A stretch of 64,000 nucleotides of DNA from Burkholderia singularis (GCF_900176645.1 NZ_FXAN01000126.1:81065-145064); one strand, 5' to 3'. Numbered from the stretch's first letter, positions 51,382-60,846 are shown. Numbers and translations are program-made. Notes: generated by a model from the sequence alone, not told the origin.

Positions 51382-52284
51382 ATGAGCCAACGCCTCGACG
51401 TGTTCCCGCCGCTGGCCAGCGATGCGGCTTATCGTGCCGTCGAATTGACCGCGCCCGCCGCAGCACAGACCGCGGGTGTACGGCTCGTGCGGCTCGATTT
51501 CGATTTCAGCGCGGCGGACGGCACGCGCGCGTTCGATTGGTTGAGCGGCGACGAGCGTGAGCGCGCGCGCCGCTTCGTGCGAACGGAAGACGCGCTGCGC
51601 CATGCCGCGACGCGTGCGGTGCTGCGCATGCTGATCGGCGCTGCGCTGGAGATCCCAGCCGCCTCGCTGCGCTTCATGGTCGACGCGCACGGCCGGCCAC
51701 GGCTCGCGCCCGAGCACGCGAAGCTCGCGCCCACGCTGGATTTCAACGTGTCGCATTCGGGCGAACATGCGCTGATCGGATGGAGCCGCACGGCGCGCGT
51801 CGGCGTCGATATCGAGGCACAGCGCGAGGGCATCGATTGGTGGTCGCTCAGCCGCGCGGTGTTCGCCCCTGCCGACGAGGCGGCGCTTGCCGCGTTGCCC
51901 GAAGCCGAGCGCGAAGCAGCGTTCTATCGGGTGTGGGCGGCCAAGGAGGCGCTGCTGAAAGCGCTCGGCACGGGAATCGGCGCGGGGCTCACCGCGTTCT
52001 CAGTGCTTGGCGGTGAAGGGCGGCCGGCTGCTCCGGCGCAGCCGGCATGCGATCCCGGTTGCGCTGTATCGCGCGACGCCACGCACCGCACGTCAATGTC
52101 GGCTGCGCGCGGGCACGGTGGCGTAGCGTTGACTGCTGCCGGGCCGGCAGTGCCTTTTCCGGTTGCGCCGGTCGTGCGCATCGTCGATCCGGCGTCGGCC
52201 GCCTGCGGCGTGGCCGCGTTCGATGCGACCTGGCTCGACGCACCGGCCGGCTATGCGGCATGCGTGGCATGGCAGCGTGCGTAA
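51382..52284 (+). CDS. 4'-phosphopantetheinyl transferase (Sfp/Gsp type)
   Basis: 300 residues. Transfers phosphopantetheine from CoA to carrier-protein serines, as needed by polyketide and non-ribosomal peptide synthases. Motifs: FNVSHSGEHALIGWS (122-135), Mg-binding Asp143 and Glu145 in GVDIEAQREG, and FYRVWAAKEALLKALGTGIG (181-200) with Glu189. After LTAFSVLGGEG there is a 50-residue Ala/Pro/Gly-rich stretch (212-262) before the family C-terminus resumes (VAPVVRIVDP). Start at 51382 was preferred over upstream in-frame codons because it precedes the first family-like segment. No synthase gene is nearby, so it acts in trans. Confidence 0.85.
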   Translation: MSQRLDVFPPLASDAAYRAVELTAPAAAQTAGVRLVRLDFDFSAADGTRAFDWLSGDERERARRFVRTEDALRHAATRAVLRMLIGAALEIPAASLRFMVDAHGRPRLAPEHAKLAPTLDFNVSHSGEHALIGWSRTARVGVDIEAQREGIDWWSLSRAVFAPADEAALAALPEAEREAAFYRVWAAKEALLKALGTGIGAGLTAFSVLGGEGRPAAPAQPACDPGCAVSRDATHRTSMSAARGHGGVALTAAGPAVPFPVAPVVRIVDPASAACGVAAFDATWLDAPAGYAACVAWQRA

Positions 52285-52692
52285 TGCATCCGGCATCTGT
52301 TCGCACGCGCGACGGCACTCCGGCGGCCTGCGTTGCCGGCCGTTTTCTTCAAGACGCCTGCTTTTCTGTACGCGGGTGCGATTTGCACGAATCGCGCGAG
52401 CGCTAATGCGCGATACCCGTCAATCGACGAATACCGCATGTTGCGCCGCCACGCGGCCGGCGCGGCGCGCATTCTGGCGGCCGAGAATTCGCCCGCGCGG
52501 ACCGATCGCCTGAAATGTTCCGTGCGGATCGCGGGGGCCGGACCGGCCCGGTTTCCCGCGCTCGGCTTCTGTCCGGCATCGGAGCGCCGTGGCGTTCCGA
52601 TGTGCGCCGGGCAGGCGCGAGCCCGACAGCGGCAGGAGCAACGTGCCAATCAAGCCTAGGGCAAACCCCAGGTCGTATTTTTGAAAAACGAG

Positions 52693-52747
52693 TTGTCTAT
52701 ACAAGATCGGGTCACTAAACTCGACGCATCGAAACTTGTATAGACAG
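52693..52747 (+). promoter_or_regulatory. Paired HutC operators and hutH promoter
   Basis: TTGTCTATACAAG (52693-52705) and CTTGTATAGACAG (52735-52747) are inverted copies of each other, 12 of 13 identical, 42 bp apart, and each is partly self-complementary around TGTATA/TATACA, as known for HutC operators of enteric bacteria and pseudomonads. TTGTCT (52693-52698), 17 bp, TAAACT (52716-52721) is a plausible promoter, placing one operator over the -35 and one after the start point. The second ends 10 bp before the hutH ATG. Repression by HutC, released by urocanate, is the family model. Confidence 0.72.
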
Positions 52748-52756
52748 GACTCGCCG

Positions 52757-54280
52757 ATGATCACACTGACCCCAGGCCGCCTAAGCCTTGCGCAACTACG
52801 CCGGATCGCACGCGAGAACGTGCGCATCGCGCTCGATCCCGCGAGCTACGCGGCCATCGACGCGGGCGCGCAGGCCGTCGCCGCGATCGCCGCGAAGGGC
52901 GAGCCGGCCTACGGCATCAACACGGGTTTCGGCCGGCTCGCGAGCACGCATATTCCGCACGATCAACTCGAGCTGCTGCAACGCAACCTGGTGCTGTCGC
53001 ATGCGGTCGGCGTGGGTGAGCCGATGGCGCTGTCGGTCGTGCGTCTGCTGATCGCGCTGAAGCTCTCGAGCCTCGGGCGCGGCCACTCGGGCATCCGGCG
53101 CGTCGTGATGGACGCGCTCGTCACGCTGTTCAATGCCGACGTGCTGCCGCTGATTCCGGTCAAGGGCTCGGTCGGCGCATCGGGCGATCTGGCGCCGCTC
53201 GCGCATATGTCGGCCGTGCTGCTCGGTATCGGCGAGGTGTTCATCCGCGGCGAGCGTGCCAGCGCGATGGACGGCCTGCGCGTCGCGGGCCTTGCGCCGC
53301 TCGCGCTCGACGCGAAAGAAGGGCTTGCGCTGCTGAACGGCACGCAGGCGTCCACCGCGCTCGCACTCGACAATCTGTTCGTGATCGAGGATCTGTATCG
53401 CACCGCGCTCGTATCGGGCGCGCTGTCGGTCGATGCGGCGGCCGGCTCGGTGAAGCCGTTCGACGCACGCATCCACGAGCTGCGCGGCCATCGCGGTCAG
53501 ATCGACGCGGCGGCCGCTTACCGGACGCTGCTCGAAGGCTCGGAGATCAACGTGTCGCACCGCGATTGCGGCAAGGTGCAGGACCCGTACAGCCTGCGCT
53601 GCCAGCCGCAGGTGATGGGCGCGTGCCTCGACCAGATGCGCCACGCGGCGAACGTGCTGCTCGTCGAGGCCAACGCGGTGTCGGACAATCCGCTGATCTT
53701 CCCCGACACCGGCGAGGTGTTGTCCGGCGGCAATTTCCACGCGGAGCCCGTTGCGTTCGCGGCCGATAACCTCGCGCTCGCCGCGGCCGAGATCGGCGCG
53801 CTCGCCGAGCGCCGGATCGCACTGCTGATCGATGCGACGCTGTCGGGCCTGCCGCCGTTCCTGGTGAAGGACGGCGGCGTGAACTCGGGCTTCATGATCG
53901 CGCACGTGACGGCTGCGGCGCTCGCGTCGGAGAACAAGACGCTTGCGCACCCGGCCTCGGTCGATTCGCTGCCGACCTCGGCGAACCAGGAGGACCACGT
54001 GTCGATGGCGACGTTCGCCGCGCGCCGGCTCGCGGACATTGCGGACAACACCGCGCACATTCTCGCGATCGAGCTGCTCGCGGCCGCGCAGGGCGTCGAT
54101 CTGCGCGCGCCGCACCAAACGAGCCCGGCGTTGCTGCAAGCGATGCAGGCGGTGCGCGCCGACGTCGCGCACTATGACCTCGATCATTACTTCGCGCCGG
54201 ATATCGCGGTGATCGCGCGGCGCGTGCGCGAGCGCGTGTTCGCGGCGCTCGCGCCGCTGTCGTTCGAATCGGGGCAGTGA
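52757..54280 (+). CDS. hutH: Histidine ammonia-lyase
   Basis: 507 residues, family length. Deaminates histidine to urocanate. The self-made MIO cofactor forms from Ala141-Ser142-Gly143 in GSVGASGDLAPLAHMS. Other conserved parts: YGINTGFGRLAST with the catalytic Tyr, SHRDCGKVQDPYSLRCQPQ and SANQEDHVSMATFAARR. Start at 52757 (MITLTPG) chosen; a TTG at 52736 would lie inside the operator. First gene of the hut operon; hutC follows 4 bp after. Confidence 0.96.
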   Translation: MITLTPGRLSLAQLRRIARENVRIALDPASYAAIDAGAQAVAAIAAKGEPAYGINTGFGRLASTHIPHDQLELLQRNLVLSHAVGVGEPMALSVVRLLIALKLSSLGRGHSGIRRVVMDALVTLFNADVLPLIPVKGSVGASGDLAPLAHMSAVLLGIGEVFIRGERASAMDGLRVAGLAPLALDAKEGLALLNGTQASTALALDNLFVIEDLYRTALVSGALSVDAAAGSVKPFDARIHELRGHRGQIDAAAAYRTLLEGSEINVSHRDCGKVQDPYSLRCQPQVMGACLDQMRHAANVLLVEANAVSDNPLIFPDTGEVLSGGNFHAEPVAFAADNLALAAAEIGALAERRIALLIDATLSGLPPFLVKDGGVNSGFMIAHVTAAALASENKTLAHPASVDSLPTSANQEDHVSMATFAARRLADIADNTAHILAIELLAAAQGVDLRAPHQTSPALLQAMQAVRADVAHYDLDHYFAPDIAVIARRVRERVFAALAPLSFESGQ

Positions 54281-54284
54281 TGCG

Positions 54285-54980
54285 ATGAGCACGCCCGCGT
54301 ATCAGGAGATCAAGGACTTCATCCTCGAGCGCATTCACGCCGGTCAATGGGCGGAAGGCGATCAAGTGCCGTCCGAGAACGAGCTTGCGCGCGAATTCAA
54401 GGTTGCCCGGATGACGGTCAACCGTGCGCTGCGCGAACTGACGGCCGAGCAGGTGCTCACGCGCGTGCAAGGCGCGGGGACGTTCGTTGCGCGGCCCAAG
54501 TATGAATCGACGCTCGTGGCGATTCGCAGCATCTCCGATGAGATCGCCGCGCGCGGTCACCAGCATCATGCGCGCGTGCTTGACCTCGTCACGATGAAGG
54601 CTGACGACGCGCTCGCCGAGGAAATGCAGGTGCCGTTGCACGCGACGATCTTCCGCTCGACGATGCTGCATTACGAGAACGACGAGCCGGTGCAATTCGA
54701 GGAGCGCTGGGTCAATCCCGCGGTTGCCGCCGATTACGTCGCGCAGGATTTCTCGACGATCACGCCGAATCAATACCTGATGCGCGTCGCGCCGCTGCAG
54801 CGCGTCGAATACCGGATCGAGGCAGCGGCGCCCGAGCGCGCGATGCGCGATCTGCTCGCGATGGGTGATGCCGAACCCTGTCTCGTGCTGCACCGGCGCA
54901 CCTGGTCGCAAGGCGTCGTCGCGTCGATCGCGAATCTGTGGCATCCGGGCAGCCGCTATCGCTTCACTGGTCATTTCTAA
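54285..54980 (+). CDS. hutC: Histidine utilisation repressor HutC
   Basis: 231 residues, GntR/HutC family. N-terminal winged helix (YQEIKDFILERIHAGQWAEGDQVPSENELAREFKVARMTVNRAL) and a UTRA effector domain (about 90-225, IRSISDEIAARGHQHHARV ... SRYRFTGHF) that binds urocanate. It sits inside the operon it should regulate, so control is autoregulatory through the operators at 52693-52747. Confidence 0.94.
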   Translation: MSTPAYQEIKDFILERIHAGQWAEGDQVPSENELAREFKVARMTVNRALRELTAEQVLTRVQGAGTFVARPKYESTLVAIRSISDEIAARGHQHHARVLDLVTMKADDALAEEMQVPLHATIFRSTMLHYENDEPVQFEERWVNPAVAADYVAQDFSTITPNQYLMRVAPLQRVEYRIEAAAPERAMRDLLAMGDAEPCLVLHRRTWSQGVVASIANLWHPGSRYRFTGHF

Positions 54981-55020
54981 ATCCTAACGATTACCCGTTT
55001 CCTCTGTCGGAGCCGTCGTC

Positions 55021-56709
55021 ATGAACCATCCGAAACACATCGATCCGCGTCTCGATCCGACCCGCGTCATCCGCGCGCCGCGCGGCGCCGAGAAAACCTG
55101 CAAGAGCTGGCTGACCGAAGCCGCGTACCGGATGATCCAGAACAATCTCGATCCGGAAGTCGCCGAGCATCCGCATGCGCTCGTGGTGTACGGCGGCATC
55201 GGCCGCGCCGCGCGCAACTGGGATTGCTTCGACCAGATTCTCGCGTCGCTGAAGGATTTGGGCGACGACGAGACGCTGCTCGTGCAGTCGGGCAAGCCGG
55301 TCGGCGTGTTTCGCACGCACGCGGATGCGCCGCGCGTGCTGATCGCCAACTCGAATCTCGTGCCGCACTGGGCAAACTGGGACCACTTCAACGAACTCGA
55401 CCGCAAGGGTCTGATGATGTACGGCCAGATGACGGCGGGAAGCTGGATCTACATCGGCAGCCAGGGGATCGTGCAAGGCACGTATGAGACGTTCTTCGCG
55501 GTCGCGAACCAGCATTTCAACGGCGATGCGTCCGGCCGCTGGATTTTGACGGGCGGCCTCGGCGGGATGGGCGGCGCGCAGCCGCTCGCGGCGACGATGG
55601 CGGGCTTCTCGATGGTCGCGGTCGAATGCGACGAATCGCGGATCGATTTCCGTCTGAAGACCCGCTATGTCGACAAGAAGGCGAAGACGCTCGACGAGGC
55701 GCTCGCGCTTATCGACGATGCGAAGCGCGCGGGCAAGCCGGTGTCGGTGGGGCTCGTCGGCAACGCGGCCGACGTGTTTGCCGAGTGCGTCGCGCGCGGC
55801 ATCACGCCCGATTGCGTGACAGACCAGACAAGCGCGCACGATCCGGTCAACGGTTATTTGCCGCAAGGCTGGAATGTCGAGCAATGGCGCGACGCGCAGA
55901 AGGTCGATCCGAAGAGCATCGTCACGCCGGCCAAGCAATCGATGGCGGCGCAGGTGCGCGCGATGCTGACGTTGCAGCAGCGCGGCGCGGCGACACTCGA
56001 TTACGGCAACAACATTCGTCAAATGGCGCTGGAGATGGGCGTCGAGAACGCGTTCGATTTTCCCGGCTTCGTGCCCGCCTATATCCGGCCGCTCTTTTGC
56101 GAGGGCAAGGGGCCTTTCCGCTGGGTCGCGCTGTCGGGCGATCCCGAGGATATCTACAAGACCGATGCGAAGGTCAAGGAGTTGATCCCCGACGATGCGC
56201 ACCTGCACAACTGGCTCGACATGGCGCGCGAGCGGATCGCGTTCCAGGGCCTGCCCGCGCGGATCTGCTGGATCGGGGTGAAGGACCGTTATCGGATCGG
56301 CCTCGCGTTCAACGAGATGGTGAAATCGGGCGAGCTGAAGGCGCCTGTCGTGATCGGCCGCGATCACCTCGATACCGGCTCGGTCGCGAGCCCGAACCGC
56401 GAAACCGAAGCGATGAAGGACGGCTCGGATGCGGTCAGCGATTGGCCGCTGCTGAATGCGCTGCTGAACACCGCGGGCGGCGCGACATGGGTGTCGCTGC
56501 ATCATGGCGGCGGCGTCGGGATGGGATTTTCCCAGCATGCGGGCGTCGTGATCGTCTGCGACGGCACCGACGCGGCAGCCCGCCGCATTGAACGTGTGCT
56601 GTTCAACGATCCGGCAACGGGCGTGATGCGCCACGCGGATGCCGGCTACGAGCTGGCGCAGCGCACCGCGAAGGAAGCCGGGCTCAAGCTGCCGATGCTC
56701 GGGCGCTGA
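55021..56709 (+). CDS. hutU: Urocanate hydratase
   Basis: 562 residues. Hydrates urocanate to imidazolonepropionate using tightly bound NAD as an electrophile. Diagnostic text: HPHALVVYGGIGRAARNWDCFD, WILTGGLGGMGGAQPLAATMAG (NAD loop), TDQTSAHDPVNGYLPQGW and DAPVVIGRDHLDTGSVASP-like ending with SLHHGGGVGMGFSQHAG. Cysteine and Asp residues of the active site lie in these segments. hutD begins on the base after its stop. Confidence 0.96.
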   Translation: MNHPKHIDPRLDPTRVIRAPRGAEKTCKSWLTEAAYRMIQNNLDPEVAEHPHALVVYGGIGRAARNWDCFDQILASLKDLGDDETLLVQSGKPVGVFRTHADAPRVLIANSNLVPHWANWDHFNELDRKGLMMYGQMTAGSWIYIGSQGIVQGTYETFFAVANQHFNGDASGRWILTGGLGGMGGAQPLAATMAGFSMVAVECDESRIDFRLKTRYVDKKAKTLDEALALIDDAKRAGKPVSVGLVGNAADVFAECVARGITPDCVTDQTSAHDPVNGYLPQGWNVEQWRDAQKVDPKSIVTPAKQSMAAQVRAMLTLQQRGAATLDYGNNIRQMALEMGVENAFDFPGFVPAYIRPLFCEGKGPFRWVALSGDPEDIYKTDAKVKELIPDDAHLHNWLDMARERIAFQGLPARICWIGVKDRYRIGLAFNEMVKSGELKAPVVIGRDHLDTGSVASPNRETEAMKDGSDAVSDWPLLNALLNTAGGATWVSLHHGGGVGMGFSQHAGVVIVCDGTDAAARRIERVLFNDPATGVMRHADAGYELAQRTAKEAGLKLPMLGR

Positions 56710-57357
56710 ATGGCCATGCCGTCGGCAACGATGAAAATGGCGTTGATCGGCGCGGATACGCTTGTCGCGTCTGCGTGGAAGAACGGCGGCGGCGTGACGC
56801 GCGAGATCGCGGCGGCCTTGGCGCGGCCCACCGCTTCGCAGGTGCGCCCGGCGGGCGGGGTGTCCAATGCATTCGTCTGGCGCGTGAGCGTTGCCGATGT
56901 CGGCCAGCCGGGGCCGTTCTCGCGTTTCGACGGCGTCGATCGCACGCTCGTGCTGCTGAGCGGCGCGGGCATGACGCTCGTGGGCGCCGGCGGCGTGCGG
57001 CAGGTGCTGCGCTCGCCGCTCGAGCGCGCCGATTTTGCGGGCGAACTCGCGATTACAGCCGAACTGCACGACGGCCCGACGCGCGATTTCAATCTGATGA
57101 CGCGCCGTGACGCCGCGCGCGGCAGCGTTGAGGTCTGGCGCAGCGGTGCGTCGTATGCGTTGCGCGCGGACGTCGTACTGCTGTTCTGCGCGCTCGGTGC
57201 GCCGAGCGTTGCCGTTGGCGACGCGGCTCCTGTCGTGCTGAGCCCGTTCGATACGCTGCGCGTCGACGATCCGCCGGGCGGCGAGCTGCGCTGCGCGATA
57301 GGCGGCGACGGCGTGTTGCTCGCGGCCGGCGTGACGCTTCTGGATGACGAGGCATAA
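56710..57357 (+). CDS. hutD: HutD family protein
   Basis: 215 residues, bicupin-like. Family opening WKNGGGVTREIAAAL and VWRVSVADVGQPGPFSRFDGVDRTLVLLSGAGMTL, and HDGPTRDFNLMTRRDAARG, are clear HutD text. HutD has no catalytic role in the pathway; in Pseudomonas it is proposed to limit hut activity when urocanate is high. Starts immediately after the hutU stop, hence translationally coupled; overlaps nothing. Followed after 4 bp by hutI. Confidence 0.9.
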   Translation: MAMPSATMKMALIGADTLVASAWKNGGGVTREIAAALARPTASQVRPAGGVSNAFVWRVSVADVGQPGPFSRFDGVDRTLVLLSGAGMTLVGAGGVRQVLRSPLERADFAGELAITAELHDGPTRDFNLMTRRDAARGSVEVWRSGASYALRADVVLLFCALGAPSVAVGDAAPVVLSPFDTLRVDDPPGGELRCAIGGDGVLLAAGVTLLDDEA

Positions 57358-57361
57358 GCAG

Positions 57362-58588
57362 ATGAAACGGACTGTTTGGCATCACTTGAATCTGTGCGCG
57401 CACGGTGATCCCGACGACACGCTGGCCGACGCCGCGATCGCGGTGGACGACGACGGCGCGATCGCGTGGCTCGGGCCGCGCGATCGCCTGCCGCGCGATT
57501 ACGCCGGCTGGCCGCGCGAGGACTTGCGCGGCGCATGGGTGACGCCGGGCCTCGTCGATTGCCATACGCATCTCGTCTACGGCGGTCAGCGCGCGGACGA
57601 ATTCGCCCAGCGCCTTGCCGGCGTGAGCTATGAGGAGATCGCGCGGCAGGGCGGCGGAATCGTATCGACGGTGCGCGCGACGCGCGCGGCAACCGAGGCC
57701 GAGCTGTTCGAGCAGGCGGCCGGACGCCTGCGGCCGATGCTCGCGCAGGGCGTGACGGCCATCGAGATCAAATCGGGCTACGGGCTCGCGCTCGACGCCG
57801 AGCGCCGGACGTTGCGCGTCGCGCGGCGGCTCGGTGAGCGCTTTCCGGTGAGCGTCCATACGACGTTTCTCGGCGCGCATGCGCTGCCGCCCGAATATGC
57901 GGGCCGCGCGGATGCGTATATCGATGAGGTATGCGAACGGATGTTGCCCGCGCTTGCCGACGAAGGGCTTGTCGATGCGGTGGACGTATTCTGCGAGCGG
58001 ATCGGCTTCACGCTCGCGCAGAGCGAGCGCGTGTTCGATGCAGCCGCGCGTCGCGGGCTGCCCGTCAAGATGCATGCGGAGCAATTGTCGAACGGCGGCG
58101 GCGCGGCGCTTGCCGCGCGCTATCGCGCGTTGTCCGCCGATCATCTCGAATATCTGGACGAAGCCGGCGTGGCCGCGATGCGCGAGGCCGGCACCGTCGC
58201 CGTGCTGCTGCCGGGCGCATACTACTTCATTCGCGAGACCCAATTGCCGCCGATCGATTTGCTGCGCCGCTATCGCGTGCCGATCGCGCTGGCGACCGAT
58301 CACAATCCGGGCACGTCGCCGCTGACTTCGTTGCTGCTGACGATGAACATGGGTTGCACGCTTTTCAAGCTGACGGTGCCGGAAGTGCTGCTCGGCGTCA
58401 CGCGCCATGCGGCCGCAGCGCTCGGCGCGAGCGACCGACACGGCGCACTTGCACCGGGGCGGCGGGCCGATTTTGCGGTGTGGTCGGTCGGCACGCTCGC
58501 GGAGCTTGCCTATTGGTTCGGCCGGCCGCTATGCGCGCGGGTCGTGAAGGGCGGCTCGACCGTGTTCGAAGCGCCCGGCATTCGATAA
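57362..58588 (+). CDS. hutI: Imidazolonepropionase
   Basis: 408 residues, amidohydrolase superfamily; opens imidazolonepropionate to formiminoglutamate. Metal ligands His68 and His70 in PGLVDCHTHLVYGG, further His in VHTTFLGAHALP and KMHAEQLS, and Asp in ALATDHNPGTSP. Start at 57362 (MKRTVWHHLNL) is four bases after hutD; an upstream in-frame ATG overlaps hutD. Confidence 0.95.
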   Translation: MKRTVWHHLNLCAHGDPDDTLADAAIAVDDDGAIAWLGPRDRLPRDYAGWPREDLRGAWVTPGLVDCHTHLVYGGQRADEFAQRLAGVSYEEIARQGGGIVSTVRATRAATEAELFEQAAGRLRPMLAQGVTAIEIKSGYGLALDAERRTLRVARRLGERFPVSVHTTFLGAHALPPEYAGRADAYIDEVCERMLPALADEGLVDAVDVFCERIGFTLAQSERVFDAAARRGLPVKMHAEQLSNGGGAALAARYRALSADHLEYLDEAGVAAMREAGTVAVLLPGAYYFIRETQLPPIDLLRRYRVPIALATDHNPGTSPLTSLLLTMNMGCTLFKLTVPEVLLGVTRHAAAALGASDRHGALAPGRRADFAVWSVGTLAELAYWFGRPLCARVVKGGSTVFEAPGIR

Positions 58589-58601
58589 AGACACAGCCGC
58601 C

Positions 58602-59984
58602 ATGACGATGACCGATTCAATGCTGTTTGCCGAGCACGCATACCTGCCCGACGGCTGGCGGCGCAACGTGCTGCTGCGCTGGGATGCGGCGGGCGCGCTG
58701 CTCGACGTGCGTGCGGACGTGGACGCGCCGGCGGGCGTCGAGCGCGCGGCGGGACCCGTGTTGCCGGGGATGCCGAACCTGCATTCGCACGCGTTCCAGC
58801 GCGCGATGGCCGGCCTTGCCGAATATCGCGCGAATGCGTCCGACACGTTCTGGAGCTGGCGCGACCTGATGTACCGTTTCGCACTGAAAATCACGCCTGA
58901 CATGCTTGCGGCCATCGCGCGCTGGCTGTATGTCGAGATGTTGAAGAGCGGCTATACATCGGTGTGCGAATTTCATTACGTTCATCACGCGCCCGACGGC
59001 TCCGGCTATCCGCGGCCGGCCGAGCTGGCGTCCCGCGTGGTCGGCGCGGCGCGCGAGGCCGGCATCGGCATCACCATGCTGCCCGTCGCGTATCAGTACA
59101 GCGGCTTTAACGAACGGGCGCCGCGCGACGATCAGCGCCGCTTCATCAATACGCCCGACGCGCTGCTCGAACTCGTCGGCGCATTGCGCGCCGAGCAGCC
59201 GGAGCACGGCGGGCTGCGTTACGGGATCGCGCCGCATTCGCTGCGCGCGGTGTCCGAGCACGGGCTGCGCGCGTTGCTCGACGGGATCGCGCCCGATGCA
59301 CCGGTCCACATTCATATTGCCGAGCAGACAGCCGAGGTCGATGATTGCGTCGGCGCATACGGCGCGCGGCCGGTGCAATGGCTGCTCGAGCGCTTCGATG
59401 TGAACGCACGCTGGTGTCTCCTTCATGCGACGCACGTCGACGCATCGGAGACGGCAGCGCTCGCCGCGAGCGGCGCGGTTGCCGGGCTGTGCCCGACGAC
59501 CGAGGCGAATCTCGGCGACGGCGTATTTCCGGGCGCCGACTATCTCGCCGCGCGAGGCGCGATCGGCATCGGCTCGGACAGCCATGTCACGGTCGACTGG
59601 CGCGCCGAGCTGCGGCTTCTCGAATACGGGCAGCGTCTCGTGCGGCGCGAGCGCAATGTGCTCGCGGATTCGGCGCATACTCACGTGGCCGACCGTTTGT
59701 ATGCGGCGTCGCTCGCGGGCGGCGCGCGCGCGAGCGGGCGGCCGCTCGGCGCGCTCGCGGCCGGTTGCCGCGCGGACTGGATCGTGCTCGATCCCGGGCA
59801 TCCGGCGCTGATCGAGCGCGGCAGCGATGCGTGGCTGTCGGGCGCGGTGTTCGCCGAGCATGGCCAGACGCCGGTGCGCGATGTCTATGTCGGCGGCCGC
59901 GCGCTCGTGCGCGAGCGCCGGCATCGCGACGAAGCGGCCGCCTACGCCGGTTATCGCGCGGCACTCGCGCAATTGCTGCGCTGA
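58602..59984 (+). CDS. hutF: Formimidoylglutamate deiminase
   Basis: 460 residues, amidohydrolase superfamily; deaminates formiminoglutamate to N-formylglutamate and ammonia. Zinc ligands in MPNLHSHAFQRAMAG, with HIHIAEQTAEVDDC and HATHVDASETAALAASGAVAGLCPTTEANLGDG as family segments and GIGSDSHVTVDW holding the catalytic Asp. Its presence, with hutG, shows the five-step branch of histidine breakdown, which does not release formamide. Confidence 0.95.
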   Translation: MTMTDSMLFAEHAYLPDGWRRNVLLRWDAAGALLDVRADVDAPAGVERAAGPVLPGMPNLHSHAFQRAMAGLAEYRANASDTFWSWRDLMYRFALKITPDMLAAIARWLYVEMLKSGYTSVCEFHYVHHAPDGSGYPRPAELASRVVGAAREAGIGITMLPVAYQYSGFNERAPRDDQRRFINTPDALLELVGALRAEQPEHGGLRYGIAPHSLRAVSEHGLRALLDGIAPDAPVHIHIAEQTAEVDDCVGAYGARPVQWLLERFDVNARWCLLHATHVDASETAALAASGAVAGLCPTTEANLGDGVFPGADYLAARGAIGIGSDSHVTVDWRAELRLLEYGQRLVRRERNVLADSAHTHVADRLYAASLAGGARASGRPLGALAAGCRADWIVLDPGHPALIERGSDAWLSGAVFAEHGQTPVRDVYVGGRALVRERRHRDEAAAYAGYRAALAQLLR

Positions 59985-60026
59985 GCAGGCGGCCGCGCAC
60001 TGGAACGAATCACGGGATGAACCATC

Positions 60027-60830
60027 ATGAGCACTGCATCGCATCCGCCAATCTTCACGCTGCATCGCGGCACGTTGCCGCTGCTGGTGTCGATCCCGCA
60101 CGCCGGCACCCATATTCCGGACGACATCGCCGTGACGATGACGCCCGTCGCTCAATACGTCGACGATTGCGACTGGCATCTCGAACGCCTGTATGGCTTT
60201 GCGAAGACGCTCGGCGCATCGGTGCTCGTGCCGTCGCACGCGCGCTATGTCGTCGATCTGAATCGTCCGCCCGACGATGCGAATCTCTATCCGGGCCAGG
60301 ACACGACGGGCCTCGTGCCCATTGACACGTTCGACAAGGCGCCGCTTTATCGGGATGGCGCCGAGCCGGACGCTGCCGAGATCGCGCGGCGTCGCGAGCA
60401 GTACTGGGTGCCATATCACGATGCGCTCGCCGGCGAGTTGCAGCGAATCAAACGCGAACATGGCCGTGCGCTGCTGTGGGAGGCACATTCGATTCGCGGG
60501 CATGTGCCGCGCTTTTTCGACGGCCGCTTGCCGGACTTCAACTTCGGCACGGCGGCCGGCGCGAGCGCGGCGCCGGGGCTCGCGGATACGCTCGCCGGGC
60601 TGGTCGAACGGCACGGCGGCTACACGGCGGTGGCCAACGGCCGTTTCAAGGGCGGCTACATCACCCGCCAGTACGGCGCGCCTGAAAGCGGCGTGCAGGC
60701 CGTGCAACTCGAACTTGTGCAGGCGACTTACATGGAAGAGGCGCGGCCCTATGCGTATGATGACGCGAAGGCGCGGCGCATCACGCCGCTGCTGCGCGCG
60801 CTGGTGATGGCCGCGCTCGAACATCGTTGA
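60027..60830 (+). CDS. hutG: N-formylglutamate deformylase
   Basis: 267 residues, N-formylglutamate amidohydrolase family; yields glutamate and formate, last hut step. Text: LPLLVSIPHAGTHIPDDI, HARYVVDLNRPPDDANLYPGQDTTGLVP, WEAHSIRGHVPRFFDGRLPDFNFGT and GGYITRQYGAPESGVQAVQLEL. Last gene of the operon, with a terminator 17 bp after its stop. Confidence 0.95.
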   Translation: MSTASHPPIFTLHRGTLPLLVSIPHAGTHIPDDIAVTMTPVAQYVDDCDWHLERLYGFAKTLGASVLVPSHARYVVDLNRPPDDANLYPGQDTTGLVPIDTFDKAPLYRDGAEPDAAEIARRREQYWVPYHDALAGELQRIKREHGRALLWEAHSIRGHVPRFFDGRLPDFNFGTAAGASAAPGLADTLAGLVERHGGYTAVANGRFKGGYITRQYGAPESGVQAVQLELVQATYMEEARPYAYDDAKARRITPLLRALVMAALEHR

Positions 60831-60846
60831 GCGGCCGCGGCTCGCC

